A DNA stretch of 64,000 nt from Larix kaempferi (taxonomy: Eukaryota; Streptophyta; Pinopsida; Pinales; Pinaceae), in assembly GCA_027924585.1 (NCBI GenBank), contig BSBM01000261.1:1845501-1909500 (forward strand), given 5' to 3'. The notes beneath the pieces were generated by a model. The model saw nothing but the letters and a program-made list of their open reading frames with translations, did no database searches and was not told where the DNA came from. Both the position numbers and the translations under genes were made by a program. Positions 1-9,405 of this stretch are shown here, piece by piece (within the stretch, counting starts at the first letter, position 1; each line of letters opens with the position of its first letter).

Positions 1-289
1 CCAACGTTGAAATTTCTTCAAACTGGGCCTATATGCATCAAAATTTGACATTGTTAGACTAGACACATGCCTTAATGGTATGTGAGGGATTCAAGACTCA
101 AGGATTCCTGATATGCCCGGATAATCTTCGAGATCATCCATGTTTCAAGGGATTAGGGGATAGGGGGTTAGGGGTTAGATGGTATAAAGATTAAGGTGTT
201 AGGCCTAGGTTTAGTGAAATATTTCAATTTGTTTTATAATATAAACTACTGAACAGAATTTGCATACATTTAACCTCTTGGTTTGGATT
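1..289. other. Left flank, no gene recognised
   Basis: No coding region, RNA gene or known repeat is recognised here. A G-rich stretch near 140-180 contains a few TTAGGGG-like words but no regular telomere-type array. Confidence 0.5.
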
Positions 290-495
290 TAGGGTCGACG
301 TTAGCGCCGACTTTAGCTTCCAATTTAACTTCTTCTTTAGCAACTTGTTTAGCTTCATCTTTAGCTTCCCATTTAACGTCCTCTTTTTCTCCTCTTTTAG
401 CATAGCGTTTAGAATCTAGTTTAGCTTCCATTTTAGCTTCCATCTTAGCTTCCTTTTTAGCTTCTTATTTGGCTTCCTATTTGACTTCCAATTAA
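290..495 (-). repeat. Imperfect 12-bp tandem repeat (EAK-type on minus strand)
   Basis: The plus strand repeats a TTTAGCTTCCAN-like 12-mer about 16 times with point changes. Read on the minus strand the period is four codons and gives Glu-Ala-Lys-x units (for example EAKMEAKLDSK). One frame stays open from about 465 down to a stop near 271, and further stops break the repeat to its right. Such four-residue, lysine- and alanine-rich repeats resemble helical LEA-type or cytoskeletal low-complexity proteins, but no start, domain or neighbour supports a gene. It may be a fragment of a host gene or a simple minisatellite. Confidence 0.6.
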
Positions 496-544
496 ACACT
501 TGTTGAGCCTAAATAGTTAATTTGTTGAGGTGTTGGGGGTTAAG

Positions 545-1169
545 TGATCCAGGAGGATATTGGTGGCCACCCGCCTATTCCACTTGGACCCCCACCATTG
601 TTTCTTCAGTTTTTCAATTCCCTTAATTGTAGCACAATTTACTATTTTTGGCAGTTTTCGGGTCCTAAACTTCTGGAGCCGTTTTGAGGCCCTAAACGAC
701 ATTTTTTCAGCATCTGATGCTCAAGCAAATATGAGTCTGTTATGAACTCAATAATTTCCATTTATTGATGTATTCCTCGAATAGATATTTCTAACGATGT
801 ATCATGTGCGTCAAACGGAGGTAGTATGCCAAAGTTACGACCTCGGGAAATTGATGTACCAAGTTACCCAAAGGGTCCCATAGTCTGGCGTTTCACCTCC
901 TAGGGTTAGGTTTTTGGATGTGTAGGGTTTCCCTTGTTTCTCAATAATATATAGGCCTTCGAGCCTCATTGTAACAGAGAGTTTAGAGGCATGTAGCCAC
1001 CACATCTCTTCTCAGAGATAAGCTACCAGCACTCTCGCTAGTTTATTTCCATCCGGTATGTAAACAAGTTTCAGTTCTTTGATCAATGAAATGAAGTGTT
1101 ATTTCCGTTGCATCTTTGTTTTTATGGATATTTGTGTATTCCGTTGCGTTCTTGCATAAATCCGGATCA
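545..1169 (+). repeat. Family A LTR, copy 1 (5' LTR of A1)
   Basis: This 625-bp copy starts TGATCC and ends GGATCA. It is followed one base later by the primer-binding site. It aligns along its length with the LTRs at 10996, 45185 and 50542. A TATATA sequence lies at 948-953. Confidence 0.92.
948..953 (+). promoter_or_regulatory. Putative TATA box of family A LTR
   Basis: AATATATAGG lies two-thirds into the LTR and is conserved in all five LTR copies (in the last one near 56192). The expected transcription start would be about 30 bases downstream, near the conserved GTAACAGAG. The position suits a U3/R boundary; no start site has been mapped. Confidence 0.5.
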
Positions 1170-1170
1170 G

Positions 1171-1182
1171 TGGTATCAGAGC
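1171..1182 (+). other. Primer-binding site, initiator-Met tRNA type
   Basis: TGGTATCAGAGC begins two bases after the LTR end. It is the standard 12-base complement of the 3' end of plant initiator methionine tRNA, used by many chromoviruses and Copia elements. The same site is at 51168-51179, and one-base variants are at 11622-11633 and 45809-45820. Confidence 0.92.
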
Positions 1183-1300
1183 AATATGCTCTTTCTCGAT
1201 CCTTCTTTGCATGTCCTCAACGAGGGCGGGGTATAAGGAGTTGGGGCTCGATCTGGTTGAACCTTTGCAAGATCAGCCTTGCAAATCTTGACGGCCACCC

Positions 1301-3016
1301 ATAGGGGACGAAAAGAAAGATGAGGGCACAGAAGATCCTATCAAAATGTTGCTTGAAAAGGCCCTTGAAAAACAAAGTAACGCGATGATGGATAACTTCT
1401 CCCAGATCCTTTAACAACTTCCCACTGGTGGTGCATCTGCATCTAGAAGCCACTCTGGAGGCGCAACCCCTTTTAAGGTAAAAGTAACCTTTGACATTCC
1501 CATATTTGATGGCCGAATAGATGTAGACACCATAGGTAGATGGTTGAATCTATTAGAAGGATATTTCTTGGTTCATGAATTTTTCGACCGAGAAAAGATT
1601 ACTTTTTCGCTACTCAAAGCCGCCCCCCATGTCAAGGACTGGTGGGAAACCTACTGTGAGAGAAAGGACGAGGAGGAACCCTCTCTGTTCTCAGTCGTAC
1701 CCACTTGGAATTCTTTCCGAGATGCCATAAAGGAACAATATTATCCCGTGGGGAGATATGAGGACATGTACATACAATGGACTACGCTGCGGCAACAAAG
1801 AGATCAAGATGTGCATGAGATGACAAATCTGTTCCATACCCTGCGCACCAAGTTGGGTATCAAAGATTCAGAGAAACATTTGGTGCTGAAGTACCGCAGT
1901 TGTATGCATAGATACATTTAGGAGGAAATGGAGTTCCTCGATATCTCCTCGCTTGGTACGGCATACCGGTATGCTACCAAAATTGAGAAAAAATTCAAAC
2001 AGAAGAAGCGAGACTTTGGATCTACAAATCAAAAGCAAGCAAAAGGTGCCCCCAAACCATAGAACCAAGGACAAAGTCAAGGCATGGCGACTCAAGACAA
2101 CTTGAAAAAGACCCAAGCAAAGAGAAACACTGGGAAGCCGAAGAAGGAAGTAGGAAATTCGTGTGATTTCCATAAGAGTCCCACTCACAACACAAGTGAG
2201 TGTCGGGCCAAGTAGTCACTAGTGGCTGAGATAAAGGCTTCTGAATCAGATGCATACTCTGACATTGAATTAGAGCCCGAGAAGGGGAATGATAGAGGGA
2301 AGAAGATTATCGATGTGGATCCCAATGCCACCATTGCCACCACGAAGATCCAAAAGGAAGAACCAGAAGATTCAGAGGAGGAGGAGTGCCTCTTCCACTC
2401 CTAGATGTGGGTAAAGGGTTCCCCGCTACAGTTCATTATCGGCAATGTGAACCAAAAGAACCTCATTTCAGCAGAGGTCGTGAAGCGGTTGGGCTTGCCG
2501 ACCACAGCACACCCGCAACCGTACACCATCGGGTGGCTTCACCAAGGACGGGATAACCGCATCAGCAAACAATTCCGCCTTCCCTAAAACATCAAGCCCT
2601 TCACCGATGAGGTATTATGTGACATTGCTCCTCTTGATGTTTGTGATGTATTATTAGGCCAACCATACTTATGGAACGATATGCTCTGTATGAGTCTCGG
2701 CCTCGCACTGTTATTATTACGTTGGGAAATAAGTTGTACAGGATACCAGAGGTACCATCTCCTGCCGCTATCTCTTTGGTTACTGCAAAACAATGCAGTA
2801 AGCTCATTTCCAAATACGGGAAATTTGTTTTCTTGATGATTCACCCTCAGGGAAAGAAGAAGATCGTGGCCACGACATCCAGATAGGGATCCTCTGCCCG
2901 ACAACAACAAATGGAAAAGTTCATGGCAGAATACCGGGACATATTCACCTCACCCACAGGGGTGCCTCTGCACTGTCAGGTCAAGCACCCCATCGATATG
3001 ACCCCAGGTGCGCCGC
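1301..3016 (+). pseudogene. Family A gag-protease and RT start, unit A1 left half (broken)
   Basis: The start codon equivalent is ATA at 1301 (ATG in the other copies). The gag core with WWETYCERK is at about 1544-1920, followed by a CEFH-x4-H-x4-C zinc knuckle near 2160-2200. The aspartic protease follows from about 2405, but its active-site motif reads FIIGNVN where A3 and A4 read FIIDSGS, so the catalytic Asp is lost. The linker and first RT residues run from 2911 and stop where a family B LTR enters at 3017. Stops fall at about 1410, 1919, 2061, 2213, 2402, 2585 and 2884. Six of these seven match CAA or CAG in sister copies. The product would be the structural and processing part of a retrotransposon polyprotein; it is not functional. 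Confidence 0.9.
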
Positions 3017-4000
3017 TGTTATACCTCTATGTTTCACAGTGTCACATCTCCATCACAAAACAAGTTGACGACACTTTCCCTACTGTTTTAAACCATCTAG
3101 AAGAGATAGATGATGAGTCAACCTTGAAGGTGAATCTACCCTGGCAAGTTTTGACCCACCTTAGACTTTATCTACACACACTACCGCGCCTTGCTAGTTT
3201 GTCAAAACGCGGTACTAGACACTACCGCGCTATGCTCTTTCCCCAAGACGCGACAGTGCCGCGTTCTGCAGTCTTTGCAAAACGCGGTACTCTTTTAATA
3301 GCCTTTTTCCCTTGGCTTGTGGGATTTTGGATTTTCGAAGATAATGGAAGATTGGGGTCCTTGATTCGATCTCAACTCATCTCCTTCGATTAGAAACCCT
3401 GATCCACTTATCTCTCCTTAGATCCACCCATCTCTCTTGTTGGTTAAACTCACCATTTACTATAAAAGAGAGGCATTCCATTGGAAAAGGCGGAGGACTC
3501 TTGAGAGTACCAAACTTATGGTCTTGCAGCGTTGTGGAGATAGCTAGAGGAGAAGACACTTAGAGCTGGAGGATTGGCTTGGACATCAAGCACCTTTTGT
3601 AAGTATTCTTCAAGTTGTAATGGAATAACTTGTCTTGTTTTCCCAAATCATTTGTGTTAATCTTGTTTTAATGATATGATTTGTATCTTCCATAGATTTA
3701 GATTCTAACTCATGTTTCAGGTTGCTAGAGAATAGTGCATTCTTGTGTCTTGGTTCCATTTTGACAGGTTCATTTGTGAGGGCTTGGAGACTGGAGCAAA
3801 TACCAAAAACAAGCGTCCGGATAGAAGGTTAGTTAAACTTCTTCTACTCTTTCTAGAAGATTAATCTTGAGATGTTTGTTAGATCTAGGGATTCAAGGTA
3901 GCATTTGTTTTGGCTTGTTTCTTACTTTGAAGTTAGTTTAAAGTCTACTTTAGAGATAAGAGAGTTTTGGCTTATCCGTAGGACGAAACTCTACATAACA
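3017..4000 (+). repeat. Family B LTR (5' LTR of B1)
   Basis: It starts TGTTATACCTC and ends ACATAACA five bases before the primer-binding site. It aligns with B2 LTRs at 28647 and 43104. It holds a cluster of TACCGCG and CGCGGTA words at 3182-3290 and two conserved GT...AG intron-like segments in its second half (donor GTAAGT near 3600, acceptor near 3765; second acceptor near 3980). Confidence 0.88.
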
Positions 4001-5803
4001 AGAATGGCGACTCTGCTGGGTTTGATTACTGCTTGATTGATTCAGTTCACTGTCACTCATCTGCTGATTGTGATTTGTTTTATTGCACTTCAAACCAGTT
4101 TGAATCTTGGTCCTTTTTTGACCTTTATTCACCCCTCCTCGCAGTATTTATCTCCTTGTTTGATCACTGAGTCCCCTGGGTTAGCAACAACCCTGAAAAT
4201 TTTATTTTTTCTTCTCAAGTTGCGCTTTTTCCTTCCCTTGCCACAGTACCGCACCCTCAGAACTACTTCCAGCGCGGTAGTACCGCGCTCTCGGCCTTAG
4301 TACCAGAGCGGTACTGTCACAGTGCCGCGCTTCAGCCAGACCATCACCCGCGGTAGTGTCTGCAAGCTTTTAAATTTTTTATCTTTGCTTGGTTTCCTGA
4401 GTTTCTCTCTGCCTTAGGTAGTCTTTACTGTTGCCTGTTAGCATCCTGGTTAATTTCCAGTCTGTATGGTGTGCTTATTACCCATTTTGTGAGCTTGATT
4501 GTTGATTGAATTAGTGGCACTTTTGACATATGGGTCATTTTTCCAGTTTGATTGCATTGACTTGATTTTTTCACTACAACCAACTCAACACCACTGTTCT
4601 CTGTTACTGAATACTGTAGTTTTTACAGTCATATTATCATTATCATTTTCAGTAAATTAAAAAGATCATTAGTTGAGAGCAATTTTGTTGTTTAAATTGA
4701 AAAAGTCTAGTGGTATTTTGCATAAGGAAATGAACCATTGATTTTGCCACAGAAATTCTCATTATAGAAGCATTATAGATTGTAAAATCAGTGCATTGAA
4801 AAGAGTGTTTACTTCAGTTTGGCTTTGTTTATAAATCGAAAAGAAAAGAAAAATCTTTTACTTTGATTGCTTGTGAAAATTTTCATACATATTTGATCGA
4901 AGAACCTCTATCTTTACCTTAGCTAGATTTCATCGAAGACAAAGGCTTATTTGTGATTCATTCTCATTTGCATGGTTTGAGTCGTCATAACACCATCAAG
5001 TTTCACATCCACTACCCGATTGAGTAAGACAGCCACTAAAATTAATCACCCTAATTAAACCAACTTTAACCTCACTTGAGGAAATCAAAAGAATTTGGTA
5101 GTTAGGTAGGACACCGGGGATAGGCATCAAAATAATTCCCCCTTGCCGCTTTCATCTGAGACATAGTCGTTGTCTTTAGGGAACTAAAATCCTCTAGTAC
5201 TTATTGACACGGTCACAGCTAGTTTGTGGAGGGGCCTCCTGACTGTTTCCAACTTTCAGGGGTTAAACGGCCGCGAGATTGAGAACCGGACGGACTCTGT
5301 GGAATACCGCACTCCACTTATCCCTAAGGCAACATCGATCGCTGTCTTCTTCGGAAGGCTGAAGTGCCCAAAACCTTTTCCGACGTGTCATGAACGAGGT
5401 GGCTTAGTATCTATTCTACTAGGGCTCTTTTACCCAGGATCCCTTTCGGTAGAGGGATATCCTTCTTATATCGGTCTCTCATGTTGTATTGTTCGACTTG
5501 GATTTCATCACCTTGCGAAGGATACAGCCTGTTGAGGTCTCCAGCTCTTAGTTAGGAGTTTGCCTGCTATCTCATCTTTGTAGAGGGTCATTTTTTCTTT
5601 ATAGGGACTGCTTGTTGGCATTCTGGCCATTTTTGTTGCTCAGCTCGCTTATTGAGACGCCGGTCTCAGTATAGATTTTAGAGCTTGCATTTTTGGCCTG
5701 TGAGCCTTGCTTTTTCTAGCTCCTCTTCTGCACACTCGGTTGCATTAGAGTTTTTGAGTTCTTTGTTTACGATATTGCCCCCGATTTTCATTTTTCTGTC
5801 ATC
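4001..5803 (+). other. B1 leader with primer-binding site
   Basis: TGGCGACTCTGCTGGG at 4005-4020 is the likely primer-binding site; B2 has the near-identical site at 29625-29640. From memory such sites occur in Tat/Ogre elements and are assigned to an Arg tRNA; this was not checked. The leader carries a perfect 9-bp inverted repeat with a one-base spacer at 4271-4289 inside a wider TACCGCG cluster (4246-4354), and a short ORF at 5224-5535 also present in B2. Confidence 0.7.
5224..5535 (+). CDS. Conserved leader ORF of family B (B1 copy), unknown
   Basis: This is a 103-codon ORF starting MWRGLLTV, about 270 bases upstream of gag. The same ORF is in B2 (30854-31189, 111 codons) with the same start and last residues. 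The size difference is one in-frame deletion of 24 bases after KATSI. There is no known domain and no clear membrane segment. It could be a genuine upstream ORF, as in Ogre-type elements, or a structured leader that happens to stay open. Confidence 0.4.
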   Translation: MWRGLLTVSNFQGLNGREIENRTDSVEYRTPLIPKATSIAVFFGRLKCPKPFPTCHERGGLVSILLGLFYPGSLSVEGYPSYIGLSCCIVRLGFHHLAKDTAC

Positions 5804-7609
5804 ATGTCAGATCTACCACGAAGATCACGAAGACAACAGGGCCAAAGCCCTCCACCACCACCACCGCCACGGACTACTGGTCCGCCTGCATCACGCATTC
5901 CTGCTCCTCCTGGCCGCGGTGCTGGTCGAGGCAACATTCCACCGCCGATACGTACAACACCTTCAGTTACGCTCGTAACTGCCACACACAGCACAGTCTC
6001 AGAATCTATTGCAGCTTCTGCAACCACTAGCATGTCTGAGACTTCCACTGTCACCTCACCCACTGTCATTCCAGATTTATCTATTACAGTGGACACAGTT
6101 ACAGCAGCTGAACCTAGCACAACCCAGAGTACTAGACCAGAGGTCATCCTTCAACCGGATGCCAACACTTCCCGTCCATCAGACACTTTTCACGATGATA
6201 TAGACGGATCTATTGGCACCACAGAAGGGTCCGACCAGGATATACCTGGCTTAATTTCACTTCCAGGCGGGTACGTTGAAATCGTTGAAGATACTCGTCT
6301 ACCTGACACACCTTTTGAACCTGATTATGGCTTCATCACTTCCCAGGCGGAACTTCCGCCTGTTATTACCACGTCACCCAATGTTCATCCTCAGGAAACA
6401 AGTTCTTCTAGCAACGTACCTCGCACTTTACATCTACCCAACCTCCCTCCGGGACACGAAATCATGGCTTCCATCCAGTCTAGTATGGTTAGCCTAGCAA
6501 ACTCTCCGTTAGCATCGGCACAACTTAGACGCAGCATAGAGCAAATGCTTTCGACAGCGTCTAGATACCCCCCCGTTTCTCGTCCTTCTGACTATAGGGT
6601 TCCCAACATCCCGTCTAGCACAGAATTTCATCACTCCTTTGCAGACGGCTTAGGACCTTCAGACTTTACTATACCTAGGTTTCCGTCGGATCCCCAAAAT
6701 CTTTTTCAGGATATGAACTTGGACCCAGTACTCGTCGGTCCTCCTATCATTGAACACGTTATGGACGACGCCGATACCCCTGGGCTAAATTCCCCACATT
6801 TGCTGTCATCACCTATGTTTGGTGCACATTCTATGAGGGATAACCCAGTTTTTTCTCCGTCCTCACCTGTCCAATATGGACGACCTCCTCCGCAAATCGG
6901 TACTTTTGGCGCCGTTGGCCAATCCATGTTATCATATTTGGCTAGCGGCAGAAGAACACCTAGTCATACTGCTGGATCTTCCGTTTCGACCGGAGGGTCA
7001 CCTTCAGCCACCATTTATACTATTTCAGGAGGTGGACAACCGACTGCAATGGTCCCTAACTCCAACATACAAACCCTCCCTGGTGGGCCATCAACCCAAC
7101 CAGCTGGGGGGCAACCTTTTGTTGGGAACCCCATTGTTGGTCAACAGCCTCCTCATATAGGGCCATCAACCCAACCAGTTGGAGGACAACCTTTCGCTGG
7201 GAACCCAGTTCCCAGTCAACAGCCTCCTCATATAGGGCCATCCAACCTAACTGCTGGCGGACAACCTATTGGCTCGATCCAACAAGCTTCCCAACCAGCA
7301 GCGTCTACCCAGTTCGGTATGTACAATCCACCTGGCAGTGGGCAACCTTATTCCGGTGTTCCAACCGGGCCTTACTCTCAACAACCCCTGTTAGGCATAC
7401 TTCCTTCTTGGGACACTCAAATCCCACAGAGTGGGGGGTACTCACTTTTTGGAAACTGGAACCAAGCTGGAGGGCAATCTCAGATTCCCCCCAACTTGAA
7501 TTCTGGCTTCCCTTACCCTTCAGCTGCTACAACTCCATGGAATCCATCACTGCAATTTTCACTCACTCCTCAAGCAGGAACAAGCGTTCCATGGACACCA
7601 CTGCAGTAG
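5804..7609 (+). CDS. Gag N-terminal region of B1, proline-rich
   Basis: An open frame of 601 codons begins with ATG at 5804 in a context shared with B2 (31457). Residues 1-60 are basic and proline-rich (a run of prolines after RRSRRQQGQS). Residues 60-340 are rich in Ser, Thr and Pro, and residues 400-601 are rich in Gly, Gln and Pro. Residues 428-502 hold a 25-residue repeat (75-bp period, starts at 7085, 7160 and 7235). The capsid-like gag domain and zinc knuckle, present in B2, have been lost here because the element is cut at 7796. The frame stops at TAG 7607-7609; the sequence remains gag-like to 7796. A low-complexity N-terminal extension of gag occurs in several Tat-type elements; its role is unknown. 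Confidence 0.75.
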   Translation: MSDLPRRSRRQQGQSPPPPPPPRTTGPPASRIPAPPGRGAGRGNIPPPIRTTPSVTLVTATHSTVSESIAASATTSMSETSTVTSPTVIPDLSITVDTVTAAEPSTTQSTRPEVILQPDANTSRPSDTFHDDIDGSIGTTEGSDQDIPGLISLPGGYVEIVEDTRLPDTPFEPDYGFITSQAELPPVITTSPNVHPQETSSSSNVPRTLHLPNLPPGHEIMASIQSSMVSLANSPLASAQLRRSIEQMLSTASRYPPVSRPSDYRVPNIPSSTEFHHSFADGLGPSDFTIPRFPSDPQNLFQDMNLDPVLVGPPIIEHVMDDADTPGLNSPHLLSSPMFGAHSMRDNPVFSPSSPVQYGRPPPQIGTFGAVGQSMLSYLASGRRTPSHTAGSSVSTGGSPSATIYTISGGGQPTAMVPNSNIQTLPGGPSTQPAGGQPFVGNPIVGQQPPHIGPSTQPVGGQPFAGNPVPSQQPPHIGPSNLTAGGQPIGSIQQASQPAASTQFGMYNPPGSGQPYSGVPTGPYSQQPLLGILPSWDTQIPQSGGYSLFGNWNQAGGQSQIPPNLNSGFPYPSAATTPWNPSLQFSLTPQAGTSVPWTPLQ

Positions 7610-7796
7610 CCACCCCCCAACTTTGCTATGGGAAACCCTCCACTTACACAGTATAGTGGTAGCATCCCTGGAACACAACAATTCCAACAAAATTTTCCCC
7701 AACAAGGAACAACAACCATTCCTGGGTATCAACAACCTCAGGGTACCATACCCACTCAACAGAACACTTACCAACCGGCTGCTTACAATCAACCAG

Positions 7797-9405
7797 CATC
7801 AAGCCCTTCACCGATGAGGTATTACGTGACATTGCTCCTCTTGATGTTTGTGATGTGTTATTAGGCCAACCATACTTATGAAAGCGACATGCTCTGTATG
7901 ACTCTCAGCCTCGCACTGTTATTATTGCATTGGGAAATAAGTTTTACAGGATACCAGAGGTACCACCGCCTGCCGCTATCTCTTTGGTTAATGCGAAACA
8001 ATGTAGTAAGCTCATTTCAAAAACTGGAAAATTTGTTTTCTAAATGACCCGTCCTCAGGGAAAGAAGAAGATCGTGGCCATGGCATCCAGACAGGGCTCC
8101 TCTACCGGACAACAACAAATGGACAAGGTTGTGGCGAAATACCGGGACATATTCACCTCACCCACAGCGGTGCCTCTGCATTGTCAGGTCAAGCGCCCCA
8201 TCGATCTGAACCAAGGTGTGCTGCTTCCCACTGAACCGTTCTATCGACGTTCTGTTATGGAGAATGATGAAATCAAGAGGCAGATTCAGGAGCTGCTGCA
8301 GAAGGGTCACATTCGGCCAAGGTAATCGCCTTGTGGGAGCCTGATCGTGTTTGTACAGAAGAAGGATGGGACTTGGAGACTCTGTATTGACTATCGGGCG
8401 CTGAACAAGATCACAGTTCGGAATAGGTACCCGATCCCCCGGATTCGTGATCTCTTGGACCAACTTAAAGGGGAAAAATATTTTAGCAAGATCGACTTAA
8501 AGTCCAGGTATTGCCAGGTATCGATCGATGTGTGGAAGACTGACTTCAAATCCAAGGAGGGCCTTTTCGAATGACTGGTCATGCCTTTCAGGCTGACGAA
8601 TGCTCCCGCAACCTTCATGAGACTGATGGATGACATCTTGCAGCCATTCACCAACTCATTTGTAGTAGTGTACTTGGATGACATCTTGATCTTCAGGCAG
8701 ACTTGGGAAGAGCACCTCCACCACATCCAACAGGTCCTCCAAACACCACGGAATCACAAGTTGTGTGCCAATTTGGATAAGTGCACTTTTGGCATGACCC
8801 AGGTTCAGTATCTGGGGCACATTATTGATGAGTGGGGGGTGCATGTGGATCCAATCAAGATCCAAGTCATTCGGGATTGCCCAGCCCCAACCACTCTAAC
8901 AGAGCTTCGCAACTTTCTAGGTCTTGCTAATTTCCACCGCAGGTTCGTGTTGGGATTCTCTCATATCACTTGGCCCTTAAGTCAAGTCACCAAGGGAGGA
9001 GCGAAAGCAAAATTCTTCTGGTTGGAAACTCAACAGAAGACATTCATAGAGTTGAAACATCGCCTCTGTTGTGCCCCAGTGCTCACATTACTAGACTTGC
9101 AACAACCATTTGAGATCGAGATAGATGCCTTAGACTATGCTATTGGGGCAGTCCTTACTCAACAAGGGCATCCAGTGGCATATCACAGTGAGACATTTTC
9201 TGACTCAGTCCACAAATATCCCACTTATGACAAAGAGATGTATTCCATTGTACAGGCTTGCCGACAATGGAAGCATTACATTTTGGGGAAAGAAACGATC
9301 ATCCACACAGACCATTGACACCTGCAGTTCATACAAAACCAAGGGAAGTTATAGAACGATCGCCATCAGAAGTTGTCCACATATCTACAACAGTTTCATT
9401 TGAAC
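7797..9405 (+). pseudogene. Family A protease end, RT and RNase H, unit A1 right half
   Basis: Sequence restarts in the protease (equivalent to 2590) and repeats 427 bp already present at 2590-3016. RT follows from about 8125: [13 protein letters not shown] near 8355, KIDLKS near 8490, and the catalytic YLDD at 8671-8682 is intact. RNase H continues to about 9400 (TDASDYAIG-type block near 9120, DKEMYSIVQACRQWKHY near 9230). Stops break it at 8323, 8572, 9316 and 9412. The product would be the polymerase copying element RNA to DNA. Confidence 0.9.

Larger units (their letters stand above)
3017..7796 (+). mobile_element. Family B (Tat-like) element B1, truncated
   Basis: This is the left part of a family B retrotransposon: 5' LTR, leader and the N-terminal part of gag. 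It lies inside the RT start of A1. Everything from mid-gag to the 3' LTR is missing. At 7797 the sequence changes to family A protease, at a point equivalent to 2590 rather than 3017, so the right border is a rearrangement junction and not an element end. The full-length relative is B2 at 28647-44076. Confidence 0.88.

Noticed and set aside
140-180. Telomere-like TTAGGG words
   Set aside because: Only a few irregular G-rich words; no array and no plant TTTAGGG period.
1171-1182. Possible tRNA fragment
   Set aside because: The match is the 12-base primer-binding site beside an LTR, not a tRNA gene.
2022-2255. Minus-strand ORFs opposite gag, repeated in A2, A3 and A4
   Set aside because: They recur because the gag sequence recurs; low-complexity antisense of Lys/Gln-rich codons with no separate signal.
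5788-6147. 119-codon minus-strand ORF opposite B1 gag
   Set aside because: It is the antisense shadow of a proline- and threonine-rich frame, with no start context and no domain.
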